A stretch of 64,000 nt of DNA from CAIJMU01 sp035530275 (GTDB lineage Bacteria; Spirochaetota; Spirochaetia; Treponematales; Rectinemataceae): NCBI GenBank assembly GCA_035530275.1, contig DATKVC010000004.1, positions 39,291 through 103,290 of the forward strand, given 5' to 3'. The notes under the pieces were generated by a model that was not told the origin of the DNA, did not search any database, and saw only the letters and a program-made list of their open reading frames with translations. Positions 16,449 through 25,206 of the stretch are shown here, in pieces. The position numbers and the translations under genes were made by a program. Each line of letters opens with the position of its first letter. Within the stretch, counting starts at the first letter, position 1.

Positions 16449-17891
16449 ATGACGGACCCAACTTCCCTCCTGGTATTTCCGCTGCCGCTCGAGGCCTATG
16501 CGCATCCGAGCGGAGAAGGCTTGGCGCAAATTCTGGCTGCCCGGGTTCAAGCAGATCCATTCAATCTCGTCGCCACAATCATCTTTTTCTTGGCGATTCT
16601 TCACACCTTTATGGCAAGCAGGATCCAGCATTTGGCTCATGTGGTGGAAGGGCGTCACGCGGAGCGCCTCCAGCAGAGGGAGTCGCCTTCGGCGGAGGAT
16701 GATGACAACCTACCGGAGGAGGTGAGCTTCGCGGGTCAGCTGCTGCACTTCTTCGGGGAGATCGAAGCTATCTTCGGGATCTGGGCTGTGGTGTTGGGGG
16801 GAGCCATCGTATGGTTCAAAGGAGTCGACACGGCCACGCACTACCTCGCGGAAAAAGTCGACTACACCGAACCCATGTTCGTGGTCATCGCGATGACGAT
16901 CGCGGCTACCCGACCGGTGCTCGAACTTGCAGAGCGATTGCTCAGCGCGATAGCGGGGCTCGGTCACGGGAAGCCCGTGGCCTGGTGGCTCGCGATCTTG
17001 ATCATCGCCCCGCTTCTCGGGTCATTCATCACCGAACCCGCGGCCATGACCATCGCCGCTCTTCTCCTCGCGAGGCAGTTCTACGCGCTGCATCCGAGCC
17101 CTCGACTGAAGTACGCGACCATCGGCCTTTTGTTCGTGAATGTCTCGGTCGGAGGCACCTTGACCCATTTCGCCGCTCCTCCCGTGCTAATGGTAGCCAC
17201 GAGCTGGGGATGGGATCTCGCCTTCATGGCGGGAAATTTCGGATGGAGGGCTGGCCTCGGCATTCTCCTCTCAACCTTGCTGTATTTGCTGCTTTTCAGG
17301 AAGGAACTCCTCGCCCTTCATTCCGATCTGGAGTCGAAGAGGGGAAAAGGCGCCAGACGAGAGCCTATACCTGGTTGGGTTACCCTCGTGCATCTCGGAT
17401 TCATGGGATTTGCCGTCTGGGCCGCCCATTACCCCGTTCTATTGGTGGGGGGCTTCCTATTCTTCATCGCCTTCACCGAGGCTACCGCCCACCATCAAAC
17501 GAAGATCGATCTGCGCCCAGCCTTGCTCGTCGGCTTCTTTTTGGCCGGGCTGGTGATCCATGGGGGTCTGCAGGGCTGGTGGCTGGCCCCCGTGCTGTCC
17601 AGGCTCAATGAGGGGGCGCTATTCTGGGGCGCGACGGCCCTGACCGCATTCAACGACAACGCGGCGATCACCTATCTCGCCACATTGGTTCCCGGTTTTT
17701 CGGATTCGTTGAAGTACGCTGTGGTAGCCGGGGCGGTGACCGGCGGCGGTCTCACGGTAATCGCGAATGCCCCCAACCCCGCGGGGCAGGCGATACTGCG
17801 CCGCTACTTTCCGGATGGTGTATCGCCAGGCGGTCTGTTTCTCGCCGCCCTGCCGCCGACCCTGCTCATGGCTCTCTGCTTTCTTTTGTAG
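16449..17891 (+). CDS. Putative Na+/H+ antiporter (PF07399-type)
   Basis: A 480-residue integral membrane protein with about eleven hydrophobic segments. The order of features fits the 'putative Na+/H+ antiporter' family: 'DPFNLVATIIFFLAILHTFMASRIQHLAH' near the N-terminus, a charged stretch (about 75-95), then 'EAIFGIWAVVLGGAIVWFKG', 'LLGSFITEPAAMTIAALLLARQFY', 'GGTLTHFAAPPVLMVA', and near the end 'FNDNAAITYLATLVPGFSDSLKYAVVAGAVTGGGLTVIANAPNPAG'. The buried Asp and Asn residues in these stretches could serve ion binding, as in other ion-transporter superfamily members. No clear ribosome-binding site precedes the ATG, so the start could be slightly different. It stands alone, converging on thrS. 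Physiological role (pH or sodium homeostasis) is inferred from the family name. Confidence 0.82.
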   Translation: MTDPTSLLVFPLPLEAYAHPSGEGLAQILAARVQADPFNLVATIIFFLAILHTFMASRIQHLAHVVEGRHAERLQQRESPSAEDDDNLPEEVSFAGQLLHFFGEIEAIFGIWAVVLGGAIVWFKGVDTATHYLAEKVDYTEPMFVVIAMTIAATRPVLELAERLLSAIAGLGHGKPVAWWLAILIIAPLLGSFITEPAAMTIAALLLARQFYALHPSPRLKYATIGLLFVNVSVGGTLTHFAAPPVLMVATSWGWDLAFMAGNFGWRAGLGILLSTLLYLLLFRKELLALHSDLESKRGKGARREPIPGWVTLVHLGFMGFAVWAAHYPVLLVGGFLFFIAFTEATAHHQTKIDLRPALLVGFFLAGLVIHGGLQGWWLAPVLSRLNEGALFWGATALTAFNDNAAITYLATLVPGFSDSLKYAVVAGAVTGGGLTVIANAPNPAGQAILRRYFPDGVSPGGLFLAALPPTLLMALCFLL

Positions 17892-18125
17892 CGCGAAAGT
17901 GCTGCCCCGGAGGTATTCCTTTCCGCGGTAGCAATCGTCGCCTTTAATGAGCCGCAAAAAATCCTCCCCCACTTCATTTGCAAATTGTTACACCGAGGTA
18001 ACGGCCGTGCCCATCGATTGAGACCGGCAAGCGAAGGGCCATGTCCGAGCGCGGCGGCAGCCAAAGGCCGGTGCCGCGCTCGAACGCGCCTAAATATCAA
18101 TTATCGATCGCGACCGCAGACTCTT

Positions 18126-19868
18126 TCAGAGGTCCAGGGATTTTTCGGCGATGCGATCGAGGACCCGTGCGGTGAAATCGGCCAGCGGCATTGTCGCCTG
18201 GTCGCGACCATCGCGGAAGCGAACGGCCACCGCTCCTTCGTCCTGCTCTTTCTGCCCGACGACAAGCATATAGGGGGTCTTCTGGCCCTGGGCGGTGCGG
18301 ATCTTCGCGTTCATCCGGGTATCCGAGAGGTCGGCGCGCGCCCTGATGCCCTGTCTCTTGAGGTCGGCCGTTACCTTCTTGGCGTAGTCGTCGAAGGTGG
18401 GAGCCACTGGGATGACCACGGCCTGTTCGGGCATGAGCCACACGGGGAAGGCGCCGCCGGTGTGCTCGATGAAGACGCCGAAGAAGCGTTCAATTGATCC
18501 CAATAGGGCGCGATGCACCATGTAGGGGCGCTTGTGTTGGCCATCGGAATCGACGTACTCCATCTCGAAGCGCTCGGACATGTTGAAGTCGAACTGGATG
18601 GTGGTCATCTGCCACTCTCGGCCGATGGCGTCCTTGATCTTGAGGTCTATCTTGGGACCGTAGAAGGCGCCTCCTCCCTCGTCGACTTCATAGGGAAGGT
18701 TCTCTTTGACGATGGCCTTCCGTAGGCTTTCCAAAGCCTGATCCCAGCGACTAGGCTCGCCGACGGAATCGGCCGGTTTGGTGGCGAGGTAGGCCTTGAT
18801 ATCCTTGAAGCCCAGGGTCTTCCACATCGAGAGGGAGAATCGCAGCACTTCGAGGATCTCGTCCTCGACCTGCTCGGGGGTGCAGATAATATGGGCGTCG
18901 TCCTGGGTAAAGCCCCGAACGCGCATCAGGCCATGGAGGACGCCTGACTTTTCGTAGCGGTACACGGTGCCGAGCTCGGCCCAACGCAGGGGCAGGTCCC
19001 GGTACGAGCGGGTCTGGCTCTTGTAGATCATGATATGGAAGGGGCAGTTCATCGGCTTCGCGTAGTAGTTGTCTTCGTCGATCTTCATCGGCGAGTACAT
19101 GTTGCCCTTGTAGAAGCCGAGGTGGCCCGAGGTCTCCCAAAGCCAAGACTTGCCGATGTGGGGGGTGAAGAGAATTTCGTAGCCATTGGCGTAGTGCTCG
19201 TCACGCCACCACTTTTCGAGTTCGACGCGGAAACGGCCCCCCTTGGGATGCCAGTAGATGAGGCCGGGACCGGCTTCTTCGTGGGTCGAGAAGAGGTCGA
19301 GTTCGTTGCCGAGGCGGCGGTTGTCGCGCTTTTCGGCCTCTTCGAGCAGCTTGATGTGGGCTTCGAGGTCGGCCTTGCTCGCGAAGCACCAGGCATAGAT
19401 CCTGGTGAGCATCGGGCGCTTTTCGTCGCCTCTCCAATAGGCGCCGGCGATGGAGCGGAGCTTGAAGGCGTCGGGCCTGATCTCGCGGGTGTTCGCGACG
19501 TGGGGTCCGCGGCAGAGATCGACAAAACCGTCCTGCTCATAGAGGGAAATGCTTCCATCCTCGAGGCCCTCGATGAGCTCGAGCTTGAAGGGTTCTCCGG
19601 CGAAGGCGACCTTGGCATCGGCCTTGCTTACCTCGCGGCGCTTGAACTCGGCGCCGCCTTGGATGATGCGGCGCATCTCCTTTTCGATGGCGGGGAGATC
19701 ATCATCCTTGATCGGGCTGGCGAACTGAAAGTCGTAGTAAAAGCCGTCGTCGATGGCAGGTCCGATGGCGACCTTGGTACCCGGCCAAAGGCGGGTGACG
19801 GCTTCGGCCATGACGTGGGCTGCCGAATGCCTGATGGTTTCGACGGGGGACTGGGGCTGGGAAGCCAT
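18126..19868 (-). CDS. thrS: Threonyl-tRNA synthetase, TGS-less form
   Basis: Charges tRNA-Thr with threonine. The ATG at 19868 has AAGGAG six bases upstream; the frame continues to 20138 but that part is the T-box leader. The 580-residue protein starts directly with the editing domain (HSAAHVMAEAV with the HxxxH zinc/editing motif, and DLCRGPHV), so the usual N-terminal TGS domain is missing, as in some spirochaete enzymes. The class II core follows with 'MNCPFHIMIYKSQTRSYRDLPLRWAELGTVYRYEKSGVLHGLMRVRGFTQDDAHI' (motif 2 and zinc ligands), 'HRALLGSIERFFGVFIEHTGGAFPVWLMPEQ' (motif 3) and an anticodon-binding domain at the end. Expression should be controlled by the T-box leader directly upstream. 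Confidence 0.97.
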   Translation of the reverse strand: MASQPQSPVETIRHSAAHVMAEAVTRLWPGTKVAIGPAIDDGFYYDFQFASPIKDDDLPAIEKEMRRIIQGGAEFKRREVSKADAKVAFAGEPFKLELIEGLEDGSISLYEQDGFVDLCRGPHVANTREIRPDAFKLRSIAGAYWRGDEKRPMLTRIYAWCFASKADLEAHIKLLEEAEKRDNRRLGNELDLFSTHEEAGPGLIYWHPKGGRFRVELEKWWRDEHYANGYEILFTPHIGKSWLWETSGHLGFYKGNMYSPMKIDEDNYYAKPMNCPFHIMIYKSQTRSYRDLPLRWAELGTVYRYEKSGVLHGLMRVRGFTQDDAHIICTPEQVEDEILEVLRFSLSMWKTLGFKDIKAYLATKPADSVGEPSRWDQALESLRKAIVKENLPYEVDEGGGAFYGPKIDLKIKDAIGREWQMTTIQFDFNMSERFEMEYVDSDGQHKRPYMVHRALLGSIERFFGVFIEHTGGAFPVWLMPEQAVVIPVAPTFDDYAKKVTADLKRQGIRARADLSDTRMNAKIRTAQGQKTPYMLVVGQKEQDEGAVAVRFRDGRDQATMPLADFTARVLDRIAEKSLDL

Positions 19869-19982
19869 AGATGCTCCTTGGACGGAATCGAAGCCGTCCT
19901 GCTCGTTCCTTCCAAAAGGAACGGCCTCGGGCGTCGCAACCCCCTCCGATACGGCGGAAAGCGGCGCCTGATTTCGGTATCT

Positions 19983-20069
19983 GAAACGAAAGGCCCCGCC
20001 TGGAACGCATCCTTTGGCGCGCACAGGAAGACTCCCGTTTCGCGCAAGGACGAATTCCAGGCGGGGCCC
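19983..20069 (-). terminator. Regulated terminator of the thrS T-box
   Basis: GGGCCCCGCCTGGAA (20069-20055) pairs with TTCCAGGCGGGGCCT (20005-19991). The helix is extended inward by TCCTT/AAGGA and CGCG/CGCG pairs around the loop. TTTCGTTTC follows the helix. The 5' arm and its inner extension include the sequence needed for the antiterminator, so the two structures exclude each other. Confidence 0.85.
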
Positions 20070-20408
20070 TTTATGGGCTTTAGGCCTCGACGAGGCCTGC
20101 CTCGGTATCCGCGGTACCACCTTGCTTCGGACCGTCATGACGACAGCCTGCGCTCTTCGCCGTTTTCGCCGGCCACGGCCGCCCTTACTCGTCGCGACAA
20201 GCCGGCGAAGGACACGCAGGTCTTGCGACCAGCGCGCGAGCCTTGCTCGCTCGCAAGCTCAGCTTGCGAAGTCCCCGGAGGGCTTGCCCGCCTTTTAAGG
20301 CGACGGCTCGGGAGGGGTTTTCGCCGTTCTTCCGCCGCGCGGTCTCTCAATCTCGTCCCGCGCTCCCTGTGACAGGGTGTTCCGGCTACTCGTCTCCGTC
20401 ATTGCCTT
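19983..20408 (-). promoter_or_regulatory. Threonine T-box riboswitch of thrS (specifier ACC)
   Basis: The leader has all core T-box parts on the minus strand. Stem I is closed by GACGG (20400-20396) and CCGTC (20306-20302). It contains the AGTA of the specifier bulge, the AGGGAGCGCGGG distal segment, and on the 3' side CGGC-GAAAACCCC, in which ACC (20318-20316) is a threonine codon in the specifier position. The T-box motif AAGGTGGTACCGCGG lies at 20123-20109; its AAGG and GCG can pair with CGTCCTT (20052-20046) to form the antiterminator that displays TGGT to the uncharged tRNA 3' end. The competing terminator follows. Uncharged tRNA-Thr should therefore allow read-through into thrS. Stem II and III boundaries are not resolved. 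Confidence 0.9.
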
Positions 20409-20414
20409 GCAGAA

Positions 20415-20443
20415 AAAATACGTAGGTAAGGAGAGGCTGTCAA
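20415..20443 (-). promoter_or_regulatory. thrS promoter
   Basis: TTGACA (20443-20438), a 17-base spacer and TATTTT (20420-20415) form a near-consensus sigma-70 promoter pointing into the T-box leader. Predicted start of transcription is near 20408, just before the GACGG that opens Stem I. Confidence 0.75.
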
Positions 20444-20550
20444 GGGCGGATTCAAGCCTTCTTCGCCTGCACGAAAAGGCTCGATCCGGCATCTTCCGCC
20501 CTCGCCCCTTGTTTTTAGCCTCTTAAGTCTATATTTTTGCCGGAGAAGCC

Positions 20551-20862
20551 ATGGGAACACAAAACGACATCGAGGGGGAAGTCCTCACCCGCGAACGCGA
20601 GGACGTCAAGCAGCCCGAGGAATACCGGGTGATCCTCCTCAATGACGATTTCACCACCATGGAGTTCGTGGTCTCCGTCCTCATGACCGTCTTTCACAAG
20701 GCGGTTCCCGAGGCGACGAGAATCATGCTCGACGTCCACAAGAAGGGGCGCGGTATCGTGGGGATCTACACCTATGATATCGCCGCCACCAAGGTCAACC
20801 AGGTGCATACGCTGGCGAGGCAGAACGGCTTCCCTCTCAAGTGCACAATGGAGAAGGCATAA
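20551..20862 (+). CDS. clpS: ClpS, ClpAP adaptor for N-degron substrates
   Basis: A 103-residue adaptor that binds proteins bearing destabilising N-terminal residues and hands them to ClpA. The core 'PEEYRVILLNDDFTTMEFVVSVLMTVFHKAVPEATRIMLDVHKKGRGIVGIYTYDIAATKVNQVHTLARQNGFPLKCTMEKA' includes the NDDFT substrate-pocket motif, the Met gatekeeper (TTMEFV) and the buried HKKG loop. The N-terminal extension (MGTQNDIEGEVLTREREDVKQ) is the flexible tail that engages ClpA. GGAG lies upstream of the ATG. It is the first gene of a clpS-clpA-PAP2-aat-radical SAM operon, four bases before clpA; its promoter must lie between here and the divergent thrS promoter. Confidence 0.96.
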   Translation: MGTQNDIEGEVLTREREDVKQPEEYRVILLNDDFTTMEFVVSVLMTVFHKAVPEATRIMLDVHKKGRGIVGIYTYDIAATKVNQVHTLARQNGFPLKCTMEKA

Positions 20863-20866
20863 CTAG

Positions 20867-23443
20867 ATGAAGGTAAGTCAGGAAGTCCAGGCGATATTCA
20901 ACGCGGCGTACAACGAAGCCAAGCTCAGGAACCATGAGTACCTGACGCCTGAGCACATCCTCTACGCGTCGCTCTCCTTCGAAGAAGTGAGGCAGATCCT
21001 CGCGGCATGCGAGGCCGACGTCGAGGGTCTGCGCCGGGGGATGGAAGCCTACTTCGAGCAGAAGATCCCTCAGGTGAAGAACACCGAACCGGTCCAGACG
21101 GCCGGCTTTCAAAGCGTCATCGAGCGAGCCGTCATCCAGTCCCAGGCGGCGGGCAAGGAAGAGGTCGAGGTGGCTGACATCCTCGTCTCCCTCTTCGACG
21201 AGGAACGCAACTATTCGGCCTACTATCTCCGCAAGGCCGGGGTGAAGCGCCTTCAGCTCCTCGAGGTGATTTCCCACGGCTCGGAGGTCGAGGGCGAGGC
21301 CTGGGAAGAAGAAGAGGAAGGCGAAGAAGAAGAGGCCCATGAGGAGCGAGAGGAGCGCAAGCCCCGCGCAGCCGGCCGCGTCGCGGCCCTCGATCGCTTC
21401 GCCACGGATCTCACCAAGCTCGCCCGCGAGGGCAAGCTCGAGCCCGTCATCGGTCGCGAATCCGAGATAGAACGCACCGTCCAGGTCCTCTGCAGGCGCC
21501 TCAAGAACAATCCCATCCATGTCGGCGACGCCGGCGTGGGCAAGACGGCCATCACAGAAGGGCTCGCCCAACGCATCGTCGGGGGAACGGTGCCCCCTCG
21601 CCTCCTCGGCTATACGATCTACGGACTCGACATGGGAGCCCTCCTCGCCGGCACGAAATTCCGCGGCGACTTCGAGGAGCGGGTGAAGCGAGTGGTCGAC
21701 GAGCTCCTCAAGAAGGACAAGGCCATCCTCTTCATCGACGAGATCCACACGATCATCGGAGCCGGCGCCGTATCGGGCGGCTCGATGGACGCGTCCAACC
21801 TGCTCAAGCCGGCACTGACCTCGGGCAAGCTCCGCTGCATCGGCTCCACCACCTTCGACGAGTACAACAAGTACTTCGAGAAGGACCGTGCCCTTTCGCG
21901 GCGGTTCCAAAAGATCGACATCGTCGAGCCGACCCAGGCCGAGGCCCTCGAGATACTCCGGGGACTCCGGACCAAATATGAGGAATATCACAAGGTCCAC
22001 TATTCGGACGAGGCCCTCGATCTCGCAGTTATCCTGTCGGCCCAGTACATAACCGAACGAAGGCTTCCGGACAAGGCCATCGACGTCATCGACGAGGCGG
22101 GAGCCTGGGCGCGCATCAACGCATTCAAGAACGCAGAGGCCCAGAGGCTCTCCGCCGAGGTCGCCGAAAAAAAGCAGAAAGAGGAAGCGAAGGGCGAGGC
22201 CGAAAAGAGCGAGGCCAAAGACGAACTCAGCGAAGCCATCGCGAAGGCCGAGGCCGAGGCTTCGAATTTCGAGGCGATAAAGGCCATGGACGAAGAGGCC
22301 GGCGCCACGAAAGCCGTCAACGGCAGCCTTGGCAATCAGGTTTCCGCCGGAGCCGGATTGAAAGATAGGTCGGAGGCCAAGGACCAGGGCGGCTCGATGT
22401 CGATCGATACGGGATCGGCCGGGAAGGAAGCGCCGAAGTTGCCCGAGGAACCCCTGCTCGACATCGGCCGCAAGGAAATCGAAATCGTCGTCGCCAAGAT
22501 CGCTCGCATCCCCGAACGCTCGGTTTCGACCAGCGAAAAGGACAGGCTCGCAAGCCTCGAAAGCGACCTCAAACACGAGGTCTTCGGCCAGGATGCCGCG
22601 GTCGACGCCGTGGTCAAGGCCGTCAAGCGCTCGAGGGCCGGTTTCCGCAGCGCCGACAAGCCTGTGGCCAACTTCCTCTTCGTGGGACCGACGGGTGTGG
22701 GAAAAACGGAGCTCGCGCGGCAGCTCGCCAAGAGCCTGGGGATTTCCCTCCACCGCTTCGATATGTCGGAATACCAAGAAAAACACACGGTCAGCCGTCT
22801 GATCGGCTCGCCTCCCGGCTATGTCGGATACGAAGAGGGTGGACTTCTCACCGACGCGATCAGGAAGACTCCGCACGCCGTCGTGCTTCTCGACGAGATC
22901 GAGAAGGCCCACCCCGACGTCTACAACATCCTTCTCCAAATCATGGATTACGCGACCTTGACCGACAATCAGGGCCGCAAGGCGGACTTCCGCAACGTGG
23001 TCCTCATCATGACGTCGAACGCCGGCGCCCGCGACATAGGCAAGAGCCTCATCGGCTTCGGCGAGCGCACCCTCACCGATAGCGCCCTTAACGAAGCGGT
23101 CGAAAGGGCATTTACACCCGAGTTCCGCAACCGGCTCGACGCCGTCGTGCATTTCGAAAACCTTCCGAAGACGGTGATCGAGCGCATCGTCGAAAAGGCC
23201 GTGGACGAGTTCCGGACCCAACTCTCGGAGAAAAAGGTCGCCCTTGTGACGACGCCCGCCCTCGTGAGTTGGCTGGCCGAAAAGGGCTACTCGAAGGAAT
23301 TCGGAGCCCGCAACATCTCGAGGCTCGTCGAGGACAAGATCAAGACCTGGTTCGTCGACCAAGTCCTCTTCGGCAAGCTCGCCGAGGGCGGAACGGCCAT
23401 CGCCGACATCAAGGACGGCGAAATCTCCATCGAGATAGGCTAG
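20867..23443 (+). CDS. clpA: ClpA, AAA+ unfoldase of the ClpAP protease, with long inter-ring linker
   Basis: An 858-residue two-ring AAA+ unfoldase that feeds substrates to ClpP. The N-domain spans about 1-140, followed by an acidic linker (146-165, mostly Glu). D1 has Walker A GDAGVGKT (220-227) and Walker B LFIDEIH (288-294); D2 has Walker A GPTGVGKT (607-614) and Walker B VLLDEIE. The ClpP-docking loop carries IGF (729-731). Unlike E. coli ClpA (758 residues, from memory), about 105 extra residues lie between the end of D1 (DEAGAWARI, 409) and 'VVAKIARIPERSVS' (541). The insert is charged and low in complexity (EKKQKEEAKGEAEKSEAKDELSEA...) and probably coiled or disordered. Catalytic motifs are intact. 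Confidence 0.96.
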   Translation: MKVSQEVQAIFNAAYNEAKLRNHEYLTPEHILYASLSFEEVRQILAACEADVEGLRRGMEAYFEQKIPQVKNTEPVQTAGFQSVIERAVIQSQAAGKEEVEVADILVSLFDEERNYSAYYLRKAGVKRLQLLEVISHGSEVEGEAWEEEEEGEEEEAHEEREERKPRAAGRVAALDRFATDLTKLAREGKLEPVIGRESEIERTVQVLCRRLKNNPIHVGDAGVGKTAITEGLAQRIVGGTVPPRLLGYTIYGLDMGALLAGTKFRGDFEERVKRVVDELLKKDKAILFIDEIHTIIGAGAVSGGSMDASNLLKPALTSGKLRCIGSTTFDEYNKYFEKDRALSRRFQKIDIVEPTQAEALEILRGLRTKYEEYHKVHYSDEALDLAVILSAQYITERRLPDKAIDVIDEAGAWARINAFKNAEAQRLSAEVAEKKQKEEAKGEAEKSEAKDELSEAIAKAEAEASNFEAIKAMDEEAGATKAVNGSLGNQVSAGAGLKDRSEAKDQGGSMSIDTGSAGKEAPKLPEEPLLDIGRKEIEIVVAKIARIPERSVSTSEKDRLASLESDLKHEVFGQDAAVDAVVKAVKRSRAGFRSADKPVANFLFVGPTGVGKTELARQLAKSLGISLHRFDMSEYQEKHTVSRLIGSPPGYVGYEEGGLLTDAIRKTPHAVVLLDEIEKAHPDVYNILLQIMDYATLTDNQGRKADFRNVVLIMTSNAGARDIGKSLIGFGERTLTDSALNEAVERAFTPEFRNRLDAVVHFENLPKTVIERIVEKAVDEFRTQLSEKKVALVTTPALVSWLAEKGYSKEFGARNISRLVEDKIKTWFVDQVLFGKLAEGGTAIADIKDGEISIEIG

Positions 23444-23467
23444 GCCCGCAGGGCTTGCGCGGGCGCG

Positions 23468-24424
23468 ATGGAGAGTACGAAGGAGGAATCGGTCGACGCG
23501 GGTCCGTGGAGGCCCCTTCCTCAGGATTTCGTCGTCGTCGCCCTCTCCCTCCTGTTCGCAGGCTTCTCCTTCGCCTTCCCCGATAGCGCGCCCTCTCCCT
23601 TCGAGGGGTTCGCGAGGGGGAATGTCTTGGGGAGCCTCTTTCTCGCTGTCGCCGCCCTGGCCCTTCTGGCCCCCTTCATACGGCCGGACGCCCCCGCCGT
23701 ATTTCGTTTCCTCCGCACCTTTTATCCCCAGCTCCTCCTCCCCCTCTTTTTCGAGGAGAGCATCATCCTGTCGGCCGAAATCATGCGGGGACTGGCCTTC
23801 GACGCTCTGATAGCCGGAGCCGACAAGGCCCTCTTCGGATTCCAGCCCTCACGCCGCTTTCACCAGAGCCTGGCGGGGATACCCGCCATCAACGAAATGA
23901 TGTTCGGCGGGTATTTTCTGTATTATGTGCTTTTTGCCATCACGCCCTGGCTGCCCTGGCTCCGGGGCCTTCGGGACGTCGCCGAGCGAGAGATATTCGT
24001 CTACGTCTCCATGATGGCCATCATTTTCACCTGGTACCTCTTTTTTCGCGTCGAGGGTCCCAAGTATTGGTTCGACGATCTCAGGAGCGCCGGCTATAGC
24101 GAGTTTTCCGGCGGTTTGTTCGTCAATTTTTTCCAAAACGTATTTCGAAGCACCCGCCTCGACGGAGCGGCCTTCCCATCCACCCACGTCGCCTTCTCCC
24201 TCCTCATGACGATCTACGCCATGAGACTGTCGAAGCGACTCCTCTGGCTCTACGTGCCCGCATTCCTCCTCATCGCCTCGGCGACCGTGTATATCTATGC
24301 ACACTATTTCACCGACATCCTCGGGGGGATCGCCGTGACGCTCCTCCTGGAACCTCTGCTTTGGCGCCTGTATCCCCGTCTGGCGGGATCGCTTGGGGCC
24401 GCGACGAGGGGGTCGAAGCCATGA
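23468..24424 (+). CDS. PAP2-family membrane phosphatase/transferase
   Basis: A 318-residue integral membrane protein with about six helices. The PAP2 motifs are recognisable near the C-terminus: 'DGAAFPSTHVAFSLLMTIYAMRLSKRL' (motif C2, Ser-Thr-His) and 'YAHYFTDILGGIAVTLLL' (motif C3, His and Asp). The first motif (K-x6-RP) is not obvious; 'KYWFDDLRSAGYSEFSGG' occupies its place, which resembles the inositol-phosphorylceramide-synthase-like PAP2_3 branch. It likely removes or transfers a lipid-linked phosphate at the periplasmic face. It begins 25 bases after clpA and overlaps aat by ATGA, so it is part of the N-degron operon although no functional link is evident. Confidence 0.78.
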   Translation: MESTKEESVDAGPWRPLPQDFVVVALSLLFAGFSFAFPDSAPSPFEGFARGNVLGSLFLAVAALALLAPFIRPDAPAVFRFLRTFYPQLLLPLFFEESIILSAEIMRGLAFDALIAGADKALFGFQPSRRFHQSLAGIPAINEMMFGGYFLYYVLFAITPWLPWLRGLRDVAEREIFVYVSMMAIIFTWYLFFRVEGPKYWFDDLRSAGYSEFSGGLFVNFFQNVFRSTRLDGAAFPSTHVAFSLLMTIYAMRLSKRLLWLYVPAFLLIASATVYIYAHYFTDILGGIAVTLLLEPLLWRLYPRLAGSLGAATRGSKP

Positions 24425-25206
24425 AGCCTCGCCGCCCCTATTTTCCCTGGTTCGACGAGAACGAGCACTTCCCCTTTCCCGACCCGCGAAGCGCCGACGA
24501 GCAGGGCATCGTCTGCTCGGGAGGGAATCTCTCGCCGGGCATGCTGCTGTCGGCGTATCGGCAGGGGCTCTTCCCCTGGTTCAGCGAGGGGGAGCCCATA
24601 CTCTGGTGGTCGCCGGAGCCTCGCTTCGTGCTCGAGATTCCGCAGCTCCACGTCTCGGCGACCCTGCGCAAGATCATTCGCCGACATTCCTGGGAATGGG
24701 CCCTGGACCGCGATTTCGAGGCGGTGATACGGCACTGTTCGGCGATTCCGCGCAGGGGACAGCGGGGAACCTGGATAACCCGCGACATGATCGCGGCCTA
24801 CATCGAGTTGCACCGGAGGGGTTTCGCCCATTCGGTGGAGGTCAGGCTCGACGGAAAGCTGGTCGGTGGGTTCTACGGCGTCTCCCTCGGGTCGGTCTTC
24901 TTCGGAGAATCGATGTTCAGCCTCGTCGACGACGCCTCAAAGGTCGCCTTCGCGCCATTCGTGCGCTATATCGAGGGCCAGGGCTTCACCCTCGTCGATT
25001 CGCAAGTGTATACTGACCATCTTGCCGGTCTCGGAGCCGGGGAGACGAGCCGCGAAAGCTACCTCGCCCTCCTCGTCCGCGCCCTTGACGCGCCGACGAG
25101 ACGGGGAAACTGGGGGAGCGTGTTCCCCGATTTTCCCGCCTTCGCCGAACGGATGAAGGAACCGGCGGGAAATTCTCTTTCACGGAAGCAACCGCGCCCT
25201 TCATGA
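24421..25206 (+). CDS. aat: Leucyl/phenylalanyl-tRNA--protein transferase
   Basis: Adds Leu or Phe from charged tRNA to proteins with N-terminal Arg or Lys, creating N-degrons read by ClpS. The 261-residue sequence is typical: 'YFPWFDENEHFPFPDPRSADEQGIVCSGGNLSPGMLLSAYRQGLFPWFSEGEPILWWSPEPRFVL', 'RGTWITRDMIAAYIELHRRGFAHSVEVRLDGKLVGGFYGVSLGSVFFGESMFS' and 'DSQVYTDHLAGLGAGETSRESYL'. The start at 24421 forms ATGA with the PAP2 stop codon. Sitting with clpS and clpA in one operon makes the pathway explicit: tagging (Aat), recognition (ClpS) and unfolding (ClpA). A ClpP gene is not in the window. Confidence 0.96.
   Translation: MKPRRPYFPWFDENEHFPFPDPRSADEQGIVCSGGNLSPGMLLSAYRQGLFPWFSEGEPILWWSPEPRFVLEIPQLHVSATLRKIIRRHSWEWALDRDFEAVIRHCSAIPRRGQRGTWITRDMIAAYIELHRRGFAHSVEVRLDGKLVGGFYGVSLGSVFFGESMFSLVDDASKVAFAPFVRYIEGQGFTLVDSQVYTDHLAGLGAGETSRESYLALLVRALDAPTRRGNWGSVFPDFPAFAERMKEPAGNSLSRKQPRPS

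Noticed and set aside
19869..20138. N-terminal extension of ThrS as a TGS domain
   Set aside because: The translated stretch has no TGS character and coincides with the T-box terminator region; the ATG at 19868 has a good ribosome-binding site.
20837..23362. An 841-codon open frame antisense to clpA
   Set aside because: It is a shadow of the strongly biased codon use of clpA; its translation matches no family and the plus-strand product is unmistakable.
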